A stretch of DNA of 64,000 bases, from NCBI GenBank assembly GCA_000708835.1, contig DF236992.1:80513-144512 (forward strand), in the 5' to 3' direction. The notes beneath the pieces are model-generated. The model worked only from the letters and a program-made list of their open reading frames with translations, was not told the DNA's origin and ran no database searches. Source of the DNA: Klebsormidium nitens (Eukaryota > Streptophyta > Klebsormidiophyceae > Klebsormidiales > Klebsormidiaceae). Positions 20,501 to 32,300 of this stretch are shown here, piece after piece (positions within the stretch are counted from its first letter, which is position 1; each line of letters opens with the position of its first letter). The translations under genes and the position numbers were made by a program.

Positions 20501-23500
20501 CAATCTGGACGTATATCATTCACACATGGCACTTGGGTGACGTGCTTTTCTGTTATTGTGCAGGAAGGTCAGCGCCTGTTCAGCAACCGCGAGGAGTGCC
20601 GCGACATCTTCTACTGCATCATCCGTGACGCAGCTTCGACCTCCGCCGACTTCGCCTCCGAGCCCGTTCCGCCAAGCCTCAAGTCCGCTCCACACAAGCA
20701 CCCATTCCGGCGGCCAGCCGCCTCTGCCGCCGGAACCCTTAATGGCTACTCCGGCCGGGCCGCTCCCCCGCGCCCGGAGAAACCGCTAGGCTTCCCCTCA
20801 AGGGTCCGCCAGCTGCTCGCGCACCTGCACGAGAGCAACTACCCCTGGCTCGCGAAGCTGTTCGTACAGCAGATCATTCAGGTCGCCTCGACCGGCGAGA
20901 CCGATCCCGAGGTCCGGAGCCTTGCACGCGAAGACACGGCGAAGCTGCAGCGCTTGCACAGCCGTCTGATGGGCGCGGGGGCCGCGCCCGTGCGGCTCGC
21001 GGCGGGCGGGACGCCGACCCGGGAGAGCCCCGGGCGGAGGTTTAGAGGTTTTGACGGCACGAGCCCGGTGTTTGTCGGGGGGGTCCGGCAGGGGAGCCCC
21101 GGGTTGGAAAGTACCCCCCCGGGGGAGACAGGGGTGAAGAGGGAGCTGGGAAGGGGGCCGCGGGAAAATTTGCGAGAGGAGCTGCGGGAAGGAAGAGAAA
21201 ACGGGTCACGTGACGGAGGCCAAACGGTCCGGAGGACGTTGGAGGGCATGTTTGGGGAGAGCGAGAGTGACCGGAATAGAGAAGGCGGCCCGGTGGGCGT
21301 TCCAGAGAAAAAGGGGGGGTCTGACGGACAATCCGCAGGAGAGGAGGCAACCGAGCACGTGAAGGAAAAGGAGATCAACATTGAAAAGGCCGCTTCAACC
21401 GTCCTGTCACGACAGTTTGCGTCCACCATTAACTCCATTTTGGCGCCAAGCACGAGTCCTGGGCGGGTTGAAAATACTGAGGGTGAGATTAGAAAAGGGC
21501 TCTCGGTTGCAGTGGCGAGAAACGGCGACCCGCTTGCGGAGGATGGCCCGTTCGGCGGCCTCTTCTCGCGGACGCTTGTGCCGTACGTCCGGTTTGTGCA
21601 GGCTGCGGACAGCCACCGGCTGCACCTGCTGCTGCTGCGCTGCATCGCGGACAGCATCCACTCCCTCTCGCAGTAAGTCGTTCGATGCTGGAACAGGATT
21701 GTAGACCATGGTTGGACGCTTTCATAATAACAAGCGTAGGCTGGTTTAGGTTGGACTTCATTTAGACCTTTTAGAATGAGTACTCTGGGGAAGAAACATA
21801 TTTTGGACGGGGGTGTCGTCTTGATAGATCTTTGTCAGCGTCTTTACTCTTTCCTATGTGTGCCGACAAGTGATAAAGCCTTCCCGGATGATAATGAGGC
21901 TGCTTTTCTGCAACAACATTCAGAATTTTGCAACCTTTTAGCAATCAGTTGGTCTTTGATACTGAATAGTGGTCCGGACGATTTCAAGATTGAGAATGAT
22001 TCTGGGACGTTTTGTACTGCCCCTCTAGTTCCTAGTCTGCCCCGCTGCCCACATCTTTCTTGTTTCTCAACTGCTCCAACATTCAACATTTCAACATTCT
22101 CACTTCGACTCCTCTTCCCGCTACAGAGTCGGCGCCGCCTCCGTCTTCTCCGCGTCTTCCTTCTCGGAGCGTCTGGTCACCCTCCAAACCCTCGCGCGCT
22201 TCCTCGGGTTCCTCCTCTTCGCCCCCATTTCTACCGGCCACTCGCCCCTCCCAACCGACCCCAAGTCGCCCGTTTACACCTGGTCGGGGGAACTCCCCAT
22301 CAGCCCGGTCGACGCGCTCCAGGCCGCGATGTTAAACGGCTCCCTCCTGCTGAACCTGCCCTGGGTTTTGGAGGTTTTGGGCATGATGCGCGCGTGCGCA
22401 CCCGCAAAAGGTTCGCCGACGTTCGGGCGAGCGTTGGCGGAGGTTGAGAGGCTGCAGGGCTTGCCTGCGCTGCTGCCCAGCAGAGCTGGCTTTGGGGTGA
22501 GATTGGGCGCTTGCGCTGCTGTAAGTTTCTCATGGCGTTGGAGTTTTCCGCTTCCGCGGAAAGGAGAAATGGTGCCAGGGACTCTTCGATGGGTTTGAGG
22601 ATATGGAAAGTCAAAGCGGAATGAGAGAGTCCGGAAATGCATTTTCGCCTTATCGCTTCTGCATGAGCGAGAAGAAATGACGGTTGGACCGACTTCTATG
22701 ATCGACTGAGACACGCAGCTTTTTTCCGGTTCTGGTTGTCGGGTTTATTTACTCCTTTTATTTCCAGTTGCGGTCTTATGTTCGAGCTTTTTCTTCCGCG
22801 TGAGTTTTATCGGGGAGCCTCTCGCCATCACTCTGCTGGTCTTTTCGACTCTTCGTTCCTAACTCCCTTTCATATAGCCGAAGCCTCCTGACCTTGCCTT
22901 ACTTCCACTCTTTCTCAAACCCTCTCTCCCCTTTGCAGCTCCCGAGCATGTGCATTACCGCCGCCCTGGAAGCCTTCTTCCGCGAGGACAGTTCTTCCCC
23001 TCCAGAACCCCCGCAAACCTTAACTCCCTCCGAAACCCTCCAATCCCCGCTTGCCACGTGGCCCCCCCGCGACACCCCGGACTTCATGCCGGGACTCATC
23101 GACGCCCGGTACATTCAAAACTGCTGTCCGCTTTTGGACGATCTCGCCGCAACTCTACTTGAAGCTCGACAGCGGACGAGCCAGATCGACGGCCCAGATG
23201 CGGCGAAGCCCGGCGATCGACGGTCGCGACCGATCCGGAAGATCACGCCGACCCCCCCGCCGCAAGCGGCGCAACCGGGGGGGCTGCCGGCGGATGTATT
23301 GGCGGCGCTGCCTGCAGAGGACGCGGAGTTGGTTCGGCCGCCGCAGAGGGATCCCCTCAGGACGAAACTAGAGGTCGGAGAGCTTCGTCTTTCAGCTTTG
23401 TAATCGTTTTCGTTCTACAAATATTTCTCTTCTTTCCTTTCACCTTCCGAGGTACTATTGTCTTTCTCTCCCGGTTTTATTCGACTAAGTGGCAGAGGGC

Positions 23501-24656
23501 TGCATCTCAGATGCTATCAAAGAATAAACAACAGAGACGACTTTTGCTAAACACCCCATGTCGAGTCGCTAGGCCCGAGAGTCCTACGGAAACCCGCCTT
23601 CTCTCGTCCCTCACCAGCTGTACCGCCTGGTCCCTCGTTTGGTCGATGTACTCCGGTCTACATCGTCAACCCAACTCTAAACCCTTTGTTAAGCCGCGCT
23701 TCTCTGGAAACCGCAGGGCGTCTTCTTCGAGCAGCAGCCGCAGTTGCGTCGCCTGGTCGACTTCGTGGTCGACACCGTCGCCGCAAACTCCGCCCTGGCC
23801 GCACAGCTCGCCACGTGTCCTGACGTCATCTCCGCGGCACGCGCCCAGCTTGCCGAGAGGGCGGAGCGAGCCGCCAGCGACGGAGCTGGCGTTGGCCGGG
23901 TTGAGATGTTTATAGAGCAGGTGAGACTGCCGTCCATCCTTCCGTTGCTGCGCTTAAAACCGTGCAACCGCTTGGGATTTTGAAGACAGAAGAAATTGTA
24001 TGCGGATAAGTGCCTTGAAAGCTTCTTAATTGTCGCTCGAGGTTTTTGCCTCCTTCCGAACTACTTAAGCTCGATAAATCAAACCCTAGAAAGCGAGAGG
24101 TGAGACAAAGTGGAAGAGGTTTGGTCTTGGATCGACATCAACAAGAACAGAGTCAGAGTGGGTTCCTAATATCTGGAACAAGGAGGAGCCGAATATTCGA
24201 GGCTCGGCTTCGTTCTTTTTATAGCCTCTGGATCCTCTCACAATCCTCGCCATCGTTGCAAAGGCTCCAAAAAGCGGTCCAATACTGCAGCGACCCTTTT
24301 CACCATCCACAGGATCGTGTTGCATTTCATCCTGACAGAAATCTCCTCATGTGCAGACGATACTGAGTGCTTGCCGACAAGGCCTGCCGCCTGCAATAGC
24401 GTATGCTCGCAAGCACTCCCGGGAGAGGGTTTGCGAGGCCCTGGGAGCATTGGCACGCCCCAACATCGCGCCCCCCGTGTTGGGCACCGCAGCAGCGGTT
24501 GCGGCCCAGGCATCAGCCGTCGGGGCGGCGAAACTAATCCTTGTAAATGTGCCGAAAGAGATCAGGCAGCGTCTGACGGAAGGCGCCGAGAAGTTGAAAA
24601 AGAAGATGGTGGCAGCTTTCAGAATAGAGCAGGCAAGGAAGCTCGTTAGTAAGTAG
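17555..24656 (+). CDS. CDAN1-like: Codanin-1 homologue, at least 1390 aa, 5' end incomplete
   Basis: Exons: 17555-17840, 18312-19506, 19590-about 19640, 19861-20087, 20564-21672, 22127-22496, 22939-23373, 23717-23920 and 24357-24656 (stop TAG). Collinear codanin-1 features, recalled from the family and in the right order, are: FPSLG followed by KKITPTPV; YACEVLETSLPLIL; ECRDIFYCIIRD; WLAKLFVQQIIQVA; LQRLHSRLMG; PYVRFVQAADSHRLHLLLLR; LARFLGFLLFAPI; LLLNLPWVLEVLGMM; YIQNCCPLLDDL; RKITPTPPP; FFEQQPQLRRLVDFVVDTV. In animals codanin-1 binds the histone chaperone ASF1 and holds H3-H4 in the cytoplasm. Long Gly/Glu/Ser-rich inserts fill exons 2 and 5. The start codon is missing; the exon 3 donor is uncertain because an 11-base duplication lies there. 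A consensus GTAAGT overlaps the stop codon region at 24649, so a further 3' exon is possible. The animal protein extends roughly 200 residues beyond the matching point. Confidence 0.8.
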
Positions 24657-25370
24657 GAATATTGCATAAGTGCTGCCCTCGAGCGCGGGCAACATTTTGG
24701 GAAATAATGGAGAAAAAATGCGCGCTGATGGGCAATAGAGGCCCGCCCAGTCTGATTGCTCAGTAGCACCGTTGATTGGCATGCCGCAATATATTCCTGT
24801 GAATCTATGACACATATATCCCCGCATGTGGGCGCATGCATGCACTATACGTGCCGTTAATTGTTTAAATTGCATCAGCATGAGCGCGTGCATGATGAGT
24901 CCATCTTATATATTCTTTCACACCAATTGCTTATATTGATTATAGAACTCAGCCCACCGCAAGAGCTAGTATAGTATACACAGCTTAGCTGTAAGTTAAA
25001 TCTAGCCAGCATGCACCAATCATGCAACCATGAGCGCAAGTTAGTACGCCGCAGTGTGCAATCTTCATGGGTTCGCGGACTGTTGTGGAGCAGCACACGG
25101 CCGCTTGAATCAATGCCAGTGCTATAGAGCCGCGCCATATGATCCCCTGCAATGCGCAACTCCAAAGGCAACCTTGTTGACGTTTTGTGGGGCACTGAGG
25201 ATTGGGCAACATGGTCGACCGTTAGTCGCACGTAGAAGGAGGCACGATCATGTTGAAAATCTCGTTAATTGCTCCAATCGTTGAATGTTCCGATGTTAGA
25301 GTCTGTCACTCCTGTAATCCAGACATGCACTTTCTTGACGACCAAAAACACAGACTTCGCCGCTTGCCGA
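24657..25370. other. Convergent spacer, codanin-1 to RS protein
   Basis: About 700 bases between two 3' ends. No gene is supported. The stretch 24780-25030 is AT-rich with GCGCATGCATGCAC at about 24831 and CATATATCCCCGCATG nearby. Both 3' untranslated regions should lie here. Confidence 0.5.
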
Positions 25371-28300
25371 CTACATCGCATCTCCCTTCTCATGAGCCAT
25401 TTCGATCGATTCTCTCCGAGGGCCCCCAACCGGAGAGTCCACTCGCGCAGGCTCAGGGGACGGCCCGTTTCTAGGGGGAGGCGACCGACTCGGCGACCAT
25501 CTCCTGTCCGCGGCCAGCTTTTCTGTAGGGGGAGTCGGGATTTTTCCGCGAGGGGGGGTGGGTGATCGGCCCCTACGAGGGGAGGGCGACCTTCTGCTGC
25601 GAGGGGGGGTCGGCGATCGGCGCCTTCGAGGGGGGGTCGGACTTCTACGGGAGGATCTGCGGGGTGGAGTGGGGGAGCGGCTGTAGCGGCGGCGGGGAGG
25701 GCTCGGGGAAGGGGAATAACGACGGCTGCGGCGGTCAGGGCTCCGATACCGGCTGCAGAGACGAGAAAGAAACGCCAAATGAGCAGCTTTGAGAGTAACA
25801 TTTTCCTGGTTCCTGGCAAGATGTTTGCCCTCGGAAGGTTGCTATAAGATTCCGGCAGCAGATGGCAGCAGATTACTGGCTGCCATGCTTTCTAGGGAGG
25901 TTCAAACAACCCTGGACATGAATTCCGTTTCGTGACATTTGCTCAGCTCTTTGCCAATCAATTGTCGAACCATTGCCGGCCATCATTCACTTCCCAAAGA
26001 GGTGCACGTCTATGCTCTTCTTGAATAGAAATTTTTAAACCTTGGCGGACGAAGGATACTTCTCGATTTCATGTTGACTAAGAGCATGTTGACTCAGGAC
26101 AGTGCTCGGGGACCAAAACAAAACTAAAAACCTAAACCCAAGTTTGACACGCTCCGCACCCATACCCACCCTAACCCCCAAACAAACCCTACCCGTCCCC
26201 CGGGCGCCCTCCTTAGTCAACATGGCCCTTAGTCAACATGTAATCGAGACAAGTGGACGAAGGGGGCAATGGAAACGATGCCGCCAACACCCACAGAATC
26301 AGTAGGGGCAAAGAATAGGCGCTTCTGGACCCGACTACGAGAGAAACTTTCCAAAGCCATCCCGTTCGTCTAAGTCAAGTCGAGGACACCGCTCACTATA
26401 ACCCGTTCCGAAAGCATCCTGCGCCAGAGAAGCTCCAGCAGACTGCAGCTGAACTAGCTGGTAACTTGAACTTGAAGTTGTTGGCGGATTGGCTCGCAAG
26501 CGACTTTGAACCTTTCTCGTCCCATTCGCCATCATTCGAACGTCGAACTTGGCGTTCTGAAACAGCAATGAAAGTACAGCTCCTTAGACAGGATCCGCGA
26601 GTTGACTGCCTAGCTTACCCCCTCCGAGGCGGCGACCTGCTTACGCTCCGACGCCGCCTTCGGGAAGAATACCGGTCGTAATCGTCGTCCCTGCAATGTA
26701 AGAACATGCCAGGTGTCAGCCTTGCAAGCGCAGGCAAAACTTAGGCTCCCTCAAACAATGCGCAGCCAAGCGAGTTCCAGGTCCCACTGGCTGTATAAGA
26801 CCTATCACTCGGCCCCGCCATCAACTGCGATAAAAAAACAGTCCATCAGCATGGAAACCATCCCATGAAGGGTTGTGAGCTTAGTAAAAAACATTTGACT
26901 TCAACGAATATAAGAAGCCCACCTGCATCGCGACACTGAAGGAGAAGAAACGATATCAGCAGAAGATCAGTGCAGAACTGTAGTCCCTCATTGATTATCC
27001 TCCCCTTACCTGTCCGAACAAGGGGAGCGGCTCAAGCTCGAACTGTAACGCCGACGGCCGCGGCCAGAGTAGCGGCGGGGGCTAGGGCTACGGCTGTAGC
27101 CCCTATACAGGCGCCGCTCTCGACTTTCGTAACGCTCATACGAGGGGCTGCGAGAGTAGCCCCTCTTTGAGCGCCGAGGGGGCGTACGGCTAGGTCGCCG
27201 GCCGTAGCCGCTATCAAGAGACGGGCTGCGCTCATACGGTAATCTGCTCAGGTCGCGATACTGAGTGAGTGCTACCTATCGATCCTCTGGAACAGTTCCC
27301 GCCCTTTATCCAAACAGACGCTTCCTCTACGCCATCCTCAGGCTGACGCGTTGCCTTCTCGAGTTCACCTCAGTTGCCTAGGAGGGCACGCCCGGACTTT
27401 ACTTGTTTCTGAGCTTTCATCAAGGAGAAGTCACGGACGTAGGCAATACCTGGTGGTGGACGATGATTTTGTAAACACAAGCACCACCGCTTCAGAAATG
27501 CTGCGGAAAAGCTGAACACGTCAGATAAGAAGACCGAGGGGAAACCAGTCCAAACGCACCTGTCGTTGCTTCGCCGCCTACGGTGACGGTCGGGGCTGGG
27601 GCTTCTCCTGCGGCGGAAGTCTGGGGTGGGACTTCTCCTGCGCCGACGATCGGGGCTCGGCGATCTTCTCCTGGACCGCCGGGGTGGGGACCGAGACGGC
27701 CTTCTGCTGCTTCGGGGAGGGGAGGGGGCACGAGCGGGGGGGGAGAAGGGGGGTGCCTTCGGGGGGAGGGGCAGTGGTGGTGCTGCGGTGGTTGCCTGAG
27801 GAAAGGGATGAGATGATCAGAAACTGGTAGATAGGTCTGAGTGTAGGTATTCTGATGCAATAGTGAGGGTAATCGTGAGGCTGCCAGAAGTTGTACGATG
27901 CTGAACAGACTGTGAGTTGATCACGGATGGTGGTGGAAACATGTGGGAGGTGATCCTGAGTGCCAGAGATCTTCAGAGGTCAAGGAGGTTCGACTCTGAT
28001 CGACAAAGGACGAAGTGGCCTCTCAAGTTGACACTGCAGTGGAGGAAAACATGTTCGTGCACTCTTAACAAGCTTCTCCAGTACACTGCCAATGACTGGA
28101 GTCCTCGCAAGCAAATAATTAAATTCTTCGATGCGCAAGTTCCTGAAGGGCAAACTTGTGCAACGGGTGTTCTGCAAGAACAACAGATCATAAAGAAATA
28201 CAGGTAGAGAGAGAGTGTGAGAATCACTGGTGCTGATGCAAGCACTGCATACATGCTTTCGTTGGCAATTTGCCACTGTCGTTTACCATGATTGCTTCAA

Positions 28301-28688
28301 TAAGGTCGGGATGCTGGGAACATAATCAGACGAAATCAGACATTAGGACTTCAAAGCAAGGCCCGCATTTACCCCGTCCTATGTTTAGACACTTCCTGCA
28401 AAAGCTAAACCTTTCCCAATCATCTTTGGAACACCCCCTTCTCCGCTCCCCTTCTCGCCTTCTCCGCTTCTCCTCCTTCAGCCCCGATGTAATGCAGGGT
28501 TGAAAACCGACAGAAATCATGATGCACCAAGTGTTCCCAAACAAGCTGGATGAGTTCCAAAAAGAAAGGTACCCAACCTTTTCGCCACCATTTTCTGCAC
28601 TCTGACCAATTACGGGTGCTTGCGCAACCCCTCCTTGCTGCTTAGTCATCCATGCAGGCATGACCATATGCTTCCCACGCCCTGCCAT
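25371..28688 (-). CDS. RS-domain (SR-like) protein without RRM, 338 aa
   Basis: Five exons join in frame: 28688-28578, 27795-27560, 27243-27010, 26690-26637 and 25752-25371 (stop TAG). Each junction keeps the Arg/Ser reading. The N-terminus carries MAGRGKHMVMPAWMTKQQ, an odd conserved-looking motif. After a Pro-rich patch come RS and SP units: RRRSPSPDRRRRRSPTPD, then Tyr-rich GYSRSPSPRRYSGRG, a short acidic DDDYDRY piece, and a final exon of RRSPTPPR-type repeats. Such domains are phosphorylated by SRPK and CLK kinases and mediate contacts among splicing factors in the nucleus. No RNA-recognition motif, zinc knuckle or PWI domain is visible in the joined model, so it is not a classical SR protein. 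A missed exon could change this. The long open frames in other registers here are by-products of the repetitive codons. Confidence 0.77.
26070..26240. repeat. Inverted repeat (hairpin) with telomere-like loop
   Basis: The left arm 26070-26098 and the right arm 26211-26240 are near-perfect reverse complements. Each arm is itself two copies of CATGTTGACTMAG. The 112-base loop contains CCTAAACCC, CCCTAACCCCC and ACCCTACCC. The element lies in the last intron of the RS-protein gene. It could be a small nonautonomous DNA element (MITE) or a structured RNA; no target-site duplication was evident. Confidence 0.65.
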
Positions 28689-29357
28689 GTCTTGCCAGGC
28701 TGCTTTTCTCGCAAAATTACATGCACGGCTAGAACCGACACGCATCCATCCCGAGGCAAACTTGAAAGCCCTTCGAACGGCCTTCCAGGCAGTGTTAGGA
28801 GCCCGGGAGCGGATCAAGGTAAACGTGAGCACGCCCAGCTAATACACCCAAAGTAGGGCGCCCTGCTTCATGCCCCAGTTCTTGCCCAGTGCCCACAGGT
28901 CAGGTACATCTACATACTGTGCAGGGCAACCCCAAACTTGCAGTGGTGAAACAGCTCCAGAAGTTTCCACGAGCTATTAAATGTGAATACGTTTGGATCC
29001 TCAAGGGTCCGGACTTGGCCGTCGATGATGAACCTTTCTACGGTACAGATTGCATTGCCATTGGGTTCAAGAGATGGGTCAGCGATCCGGTTACCGTATG
29101 CACGGAGTTTCATTCAGCATTTTGAGAGTTTTCACTAGATTGCCATTGGTTAGCGCTAATCTTCTGGGTGTGCAGTCCAGCAGTTCTGCAAGCTGGTGCT
29201 CTTCCACATCCAGCGCTCATTTGTGGACGATCTTTGCAAAGTGACAAGGGAATTGCAGCATCGACCAAGGCGACCTGCAGGCTGCAGCTTGAAGAGAACA
29301 CTTAGATCAAACAAGGGTGCCCTGTTGACAAGGAGGGATTTTTCTGAATCTTCGTAG
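28687..29357 (+). CDS. Tentative small gene upstream of RPT1, unidentified
   Basis: Three open stretches on the plus strand look protein-like and can be joined in phase 0. They are 28687-28818 (ATG, MSCQAAFLAKLHARLEP, ending before a GTAAAC donor), about 28900-29076 (VHLHTVQGNPKLAVVKQLQ to CIAIGFKRW), and about 29183-29357 (FCKLVLFHIQRSFVDDLCK to a TAG stop). The joined product would be about 160 residues, basic at its C-terminus. I do not recognise a family. Its ATG shares the palindrome CATG at 28686-28689 with the minus-strand start of the RS protein, and its stop is 27 bases before the RPT1 start codon. Such crowding is suspicious: the region could simply be the RPT1 5' leader and promoter, with open frames by chance. 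Confidence 0.28.
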
Positions 29358-29384
29358 TAGCAGAGATTCTGGTGGCACGCAGCG
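28689..29384. promoter_or_regulatory. RPT1: Divergent promoter region, RS protein / RPT1
   Basis: The start codons of the RS protein (minus) and RPT1 (plus) are 697 bases apart and point away from each other, so both promoters or 5' leaders must lie in this interval unless upstream noncoding exons exist. I see no clear TATA box. Confidence 0.45.
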
Positions 29385-32300
29385 ATGGCAGACCATGAGG
29401 AGGATGACAAGAAAAACCCCAAGGCGCTTGATGAGGAAGACATCAACGTTTTGAAGAGATATGTGAGTCTGTTACTGCCACTTTGTCTGCTCTAAACCAC
29501 GACTTGCAAGAGGTTGATTGTTTTCGATTGTGTCATGAGGGATGTCGCTGGTATCTATTCACCTCATTCCCCCTCCTTCGCCTCGTGCAGAACACCGGCT
29601 CGTATGCCAACGCAATCAAGCAAGCGGAGAAGGATATCAAGGACAAGGCAAAAAAGATCAATGACCTTTGTGGTGAGGAGTGCGACCATCACCTGTGCTC
29701 CGTCACTCCTCCTCAGAGGCGTCAATCATGCCTGCAGAAGCTTGGAGGTTGTGATTTTGATTCTGCATCCGCTCTCGCTGCCCCGCATGGACTAGGGGTG
29801 GTGGAAGAAACTTAACACTTTATTTAGCAAAGTGCTCAGCTGCAGCTGCCGCTGTTTTGATCATAGACATTTATGTGATGGTATAATCATTATGGTCTTT
29901 CCATCTTGGGTTCAACCCGTCAGGATTAAGGCATGTACAGCTGCATCCGCTTTTCATTACTGGTACTCATTGAGTTTCATACCCTTACAGGAATCAAGGA
30001 ATCAGACACGGGGCTTGCAGCACCCAGCCAATGGGATCTGGTCTCTGACAAGCAGGCGATGCAAGAGGAGCAGCCTTTGCAGGTTGGTAGAGATTCCGCA
30101 ACCTTTTGCTGCTTTGAATCATGTCGGAGTCACTGGTGGTCCTGTCAGGAAGCGGATGGAGTGGACATTTTGGACACTATTGCTGGCCCCTGTTGAGCTT
30201 CTGCCCGGCATGTGTGCAGCTCAAACTGACAAGCGAACTGTGGATGTAAGGTTCATGGATTGTTGTCTTGTGAAGTATTGACAAGGAAGCTCCCTTGATT
30301 CGCAGGTCGCCCGCTGCACAAAGATCATCAATCCCGGGACTGACGAAGCCAAGTATGTGATCAATGTCAAGCAGATCGCAAAGGTGAGTCAGCAAGGCCT
30401 TTTGGATTTTGCTGTAGGACCGCGCCGCTTCTTTGACAACCATATAAGGTCAATAGCATGGGCTAGGTCTTAGACCAAGTGGTTGACAAAAAGAAAGCTT
30501 TGTTGCGGTTGTAACAGGATGAACACTTCTCCCATTTGAAGATCCCGACGTCAAACACTATTTCTGGCCAGCTGAGAGGAAGATACTTGTGTAGAGCGCC
30601 AAGATGTTCGAGGAGAAAAGTCAGGAAGATGAGACCAGCAGATTTGAGTTCTATATTCTGAGTTTTCGAAATCCTCGTTGCTCAGCTGCTCGCATATTTT
30701 GCAGTTCGTGGTGGGGCTTGGTGACAAGGTGTCACCAACGGACATTGAAGAAGGCATGCGCGTCGGGTGAGTGGCAAACACAAGGGCGCCCGGACATCCT
30801 TTTTGAGAGCTTCCATAGAATCTGTCTATACATACGAGGCTTTCTTGTGTTGAGTCGTCCATTTGCTGTTCACTCTGGATTGATACTTGAAAGGGTACAC
30901 GTGCTCGATATCGGCATCCCGCTAGGTTTCTGAATTGCTCTATAAGAAGGGGCACTGAGACCTGCGACTGCGTATTGAGGCTTCTTGCGGCTTGGGCGTC
31001 TCCTGCAACAGCTTATCGAATCACAGAAGCAATTGTAGACCCCAGAGGTTTGAAGCTGCACCAGTGTGTGCTTAAGATGCGCTTTCTCCTTTTCAGATCA
31101 AGATCATCTATTCGTCCAATCCTCCGTGTTTATCCAGTGTCTAGATGACCACCGAAGGAATTCAGGGCTAATAGCGGACTAGGTCCGAGGTACTGATTGA
31201 CATCTGTTTGCAGCATTACATCAACGGCCCCCCTCACAAACCAGACCATCAGTGTCTCTGCGAGCTTGCTTTGACATTCGCAAACGATGAACTCTCTTTA
31301 AACCTCTCCTGACCACCCCTCTTCAGCTGCTGACCCAGTTGCTCCTCTGCAGGGTTGACCGCACCAAGTACCAGATTCAGATCCCGCTCCCTCCCAAGAT
31401 CGACCCGAGCGTGACCATGATGACGGTCGAGGAGAAGCCTGACGTCACGTACAGCGACATTGGGGGGTCCAAGGAGCAGATTGAGAAGATGCGGGAGGTT
31501 GTCGAGCTGCCGATGCTGCACCCCGAGAAGTTCGTCAAGCTCGGAATCGACCCCCCCAAGGGCGTGCTCATGTACGGGCCCCCCGGAACGGGGAAGACGC
31601 TGCTCGCGAGGGCGGTGGCCAACCGTACAGACGCGTGCTTCATCCGAGTGATTGGCAGGTGAGTGGGATGTGTAATTGCACGTTTGGTGCATTTGACGAA
31701 GGCATGATGTAGCAGGTGGGATTTTCTTTCTCGAATCGACTGCAAAAGCACTGGCTAAATTTTGTGGCAGCCTCTGACCAAAGCAGGTCTGCGTCCGTGT
31801 ATTTGGACGTAGATTTTACGTTTTGGAAGCATATGCTCGGGGAGTTCTGCAAGTTGGGGGCTCTTTAGGTTCACCTAACAAGACAAGCGACGTCTGAGAT
31901 CTTACCCACCTCTCCGGCATGTGCGAAACAATTATCAAGAAATACCGTTCAGTGATTCGAATCTGTCTGTCTTGTCCTGGATCAGTCGCCCTTGGATTCA
32001 CTATTATCTTGAACAGTGAAGATTCTTGTCAGAACAGATCAAGCAATGAGACGGTGAGGTCACTGATTCTGAGTCAGCAACAGGTTGTAACATGCATGTT
32101 TCTGTTCATTGAACCCCGCTAGAAGCTTGAAGTTCCTTCCGAGCAGCAGGCTGGGTCAGAAGACTGCAAACAACTGAGCGACATTTCATCAGTCCGCTTT
32201 TGGGCATCGAAGTCCGCTAAAAGTCTGGGAGCTTCTTCCTTGCAGCGAGCTGGTCCAGAAGTACGTGGGCGAGGGCGCGCGCATGGTGCGCGAGCTGTTC

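Noticed and set aside
21042-21657. Minus-strand frames opposite codanin-1 exon 5
   Set aside because: Ser/Pro-rich shadows of the Gly/Glu-rich plus-strand codons.
25265-25819. 184-residue minus-strand frame overlapping the RS gene
   Set aside because: It is a different register of the same RS codons (Pro/Leu/Ala-rich by-product); the RS register joins neighbouring exons.
26923-26935. A 13-base candidate microexon on the minus strand in the RS gene
   Set aside because: Splice signals flank it on both sides, but including it shifts the next exon out of the Arg/Ser frame.
27941-28204. Plus-strand frame inside RS intron 1 (MWEVILSARDLQ...)
   Set aside because: It ends near a possible donor, but the phase does not fit the downstream plus-strand exon at 28699, and no motif is seen.
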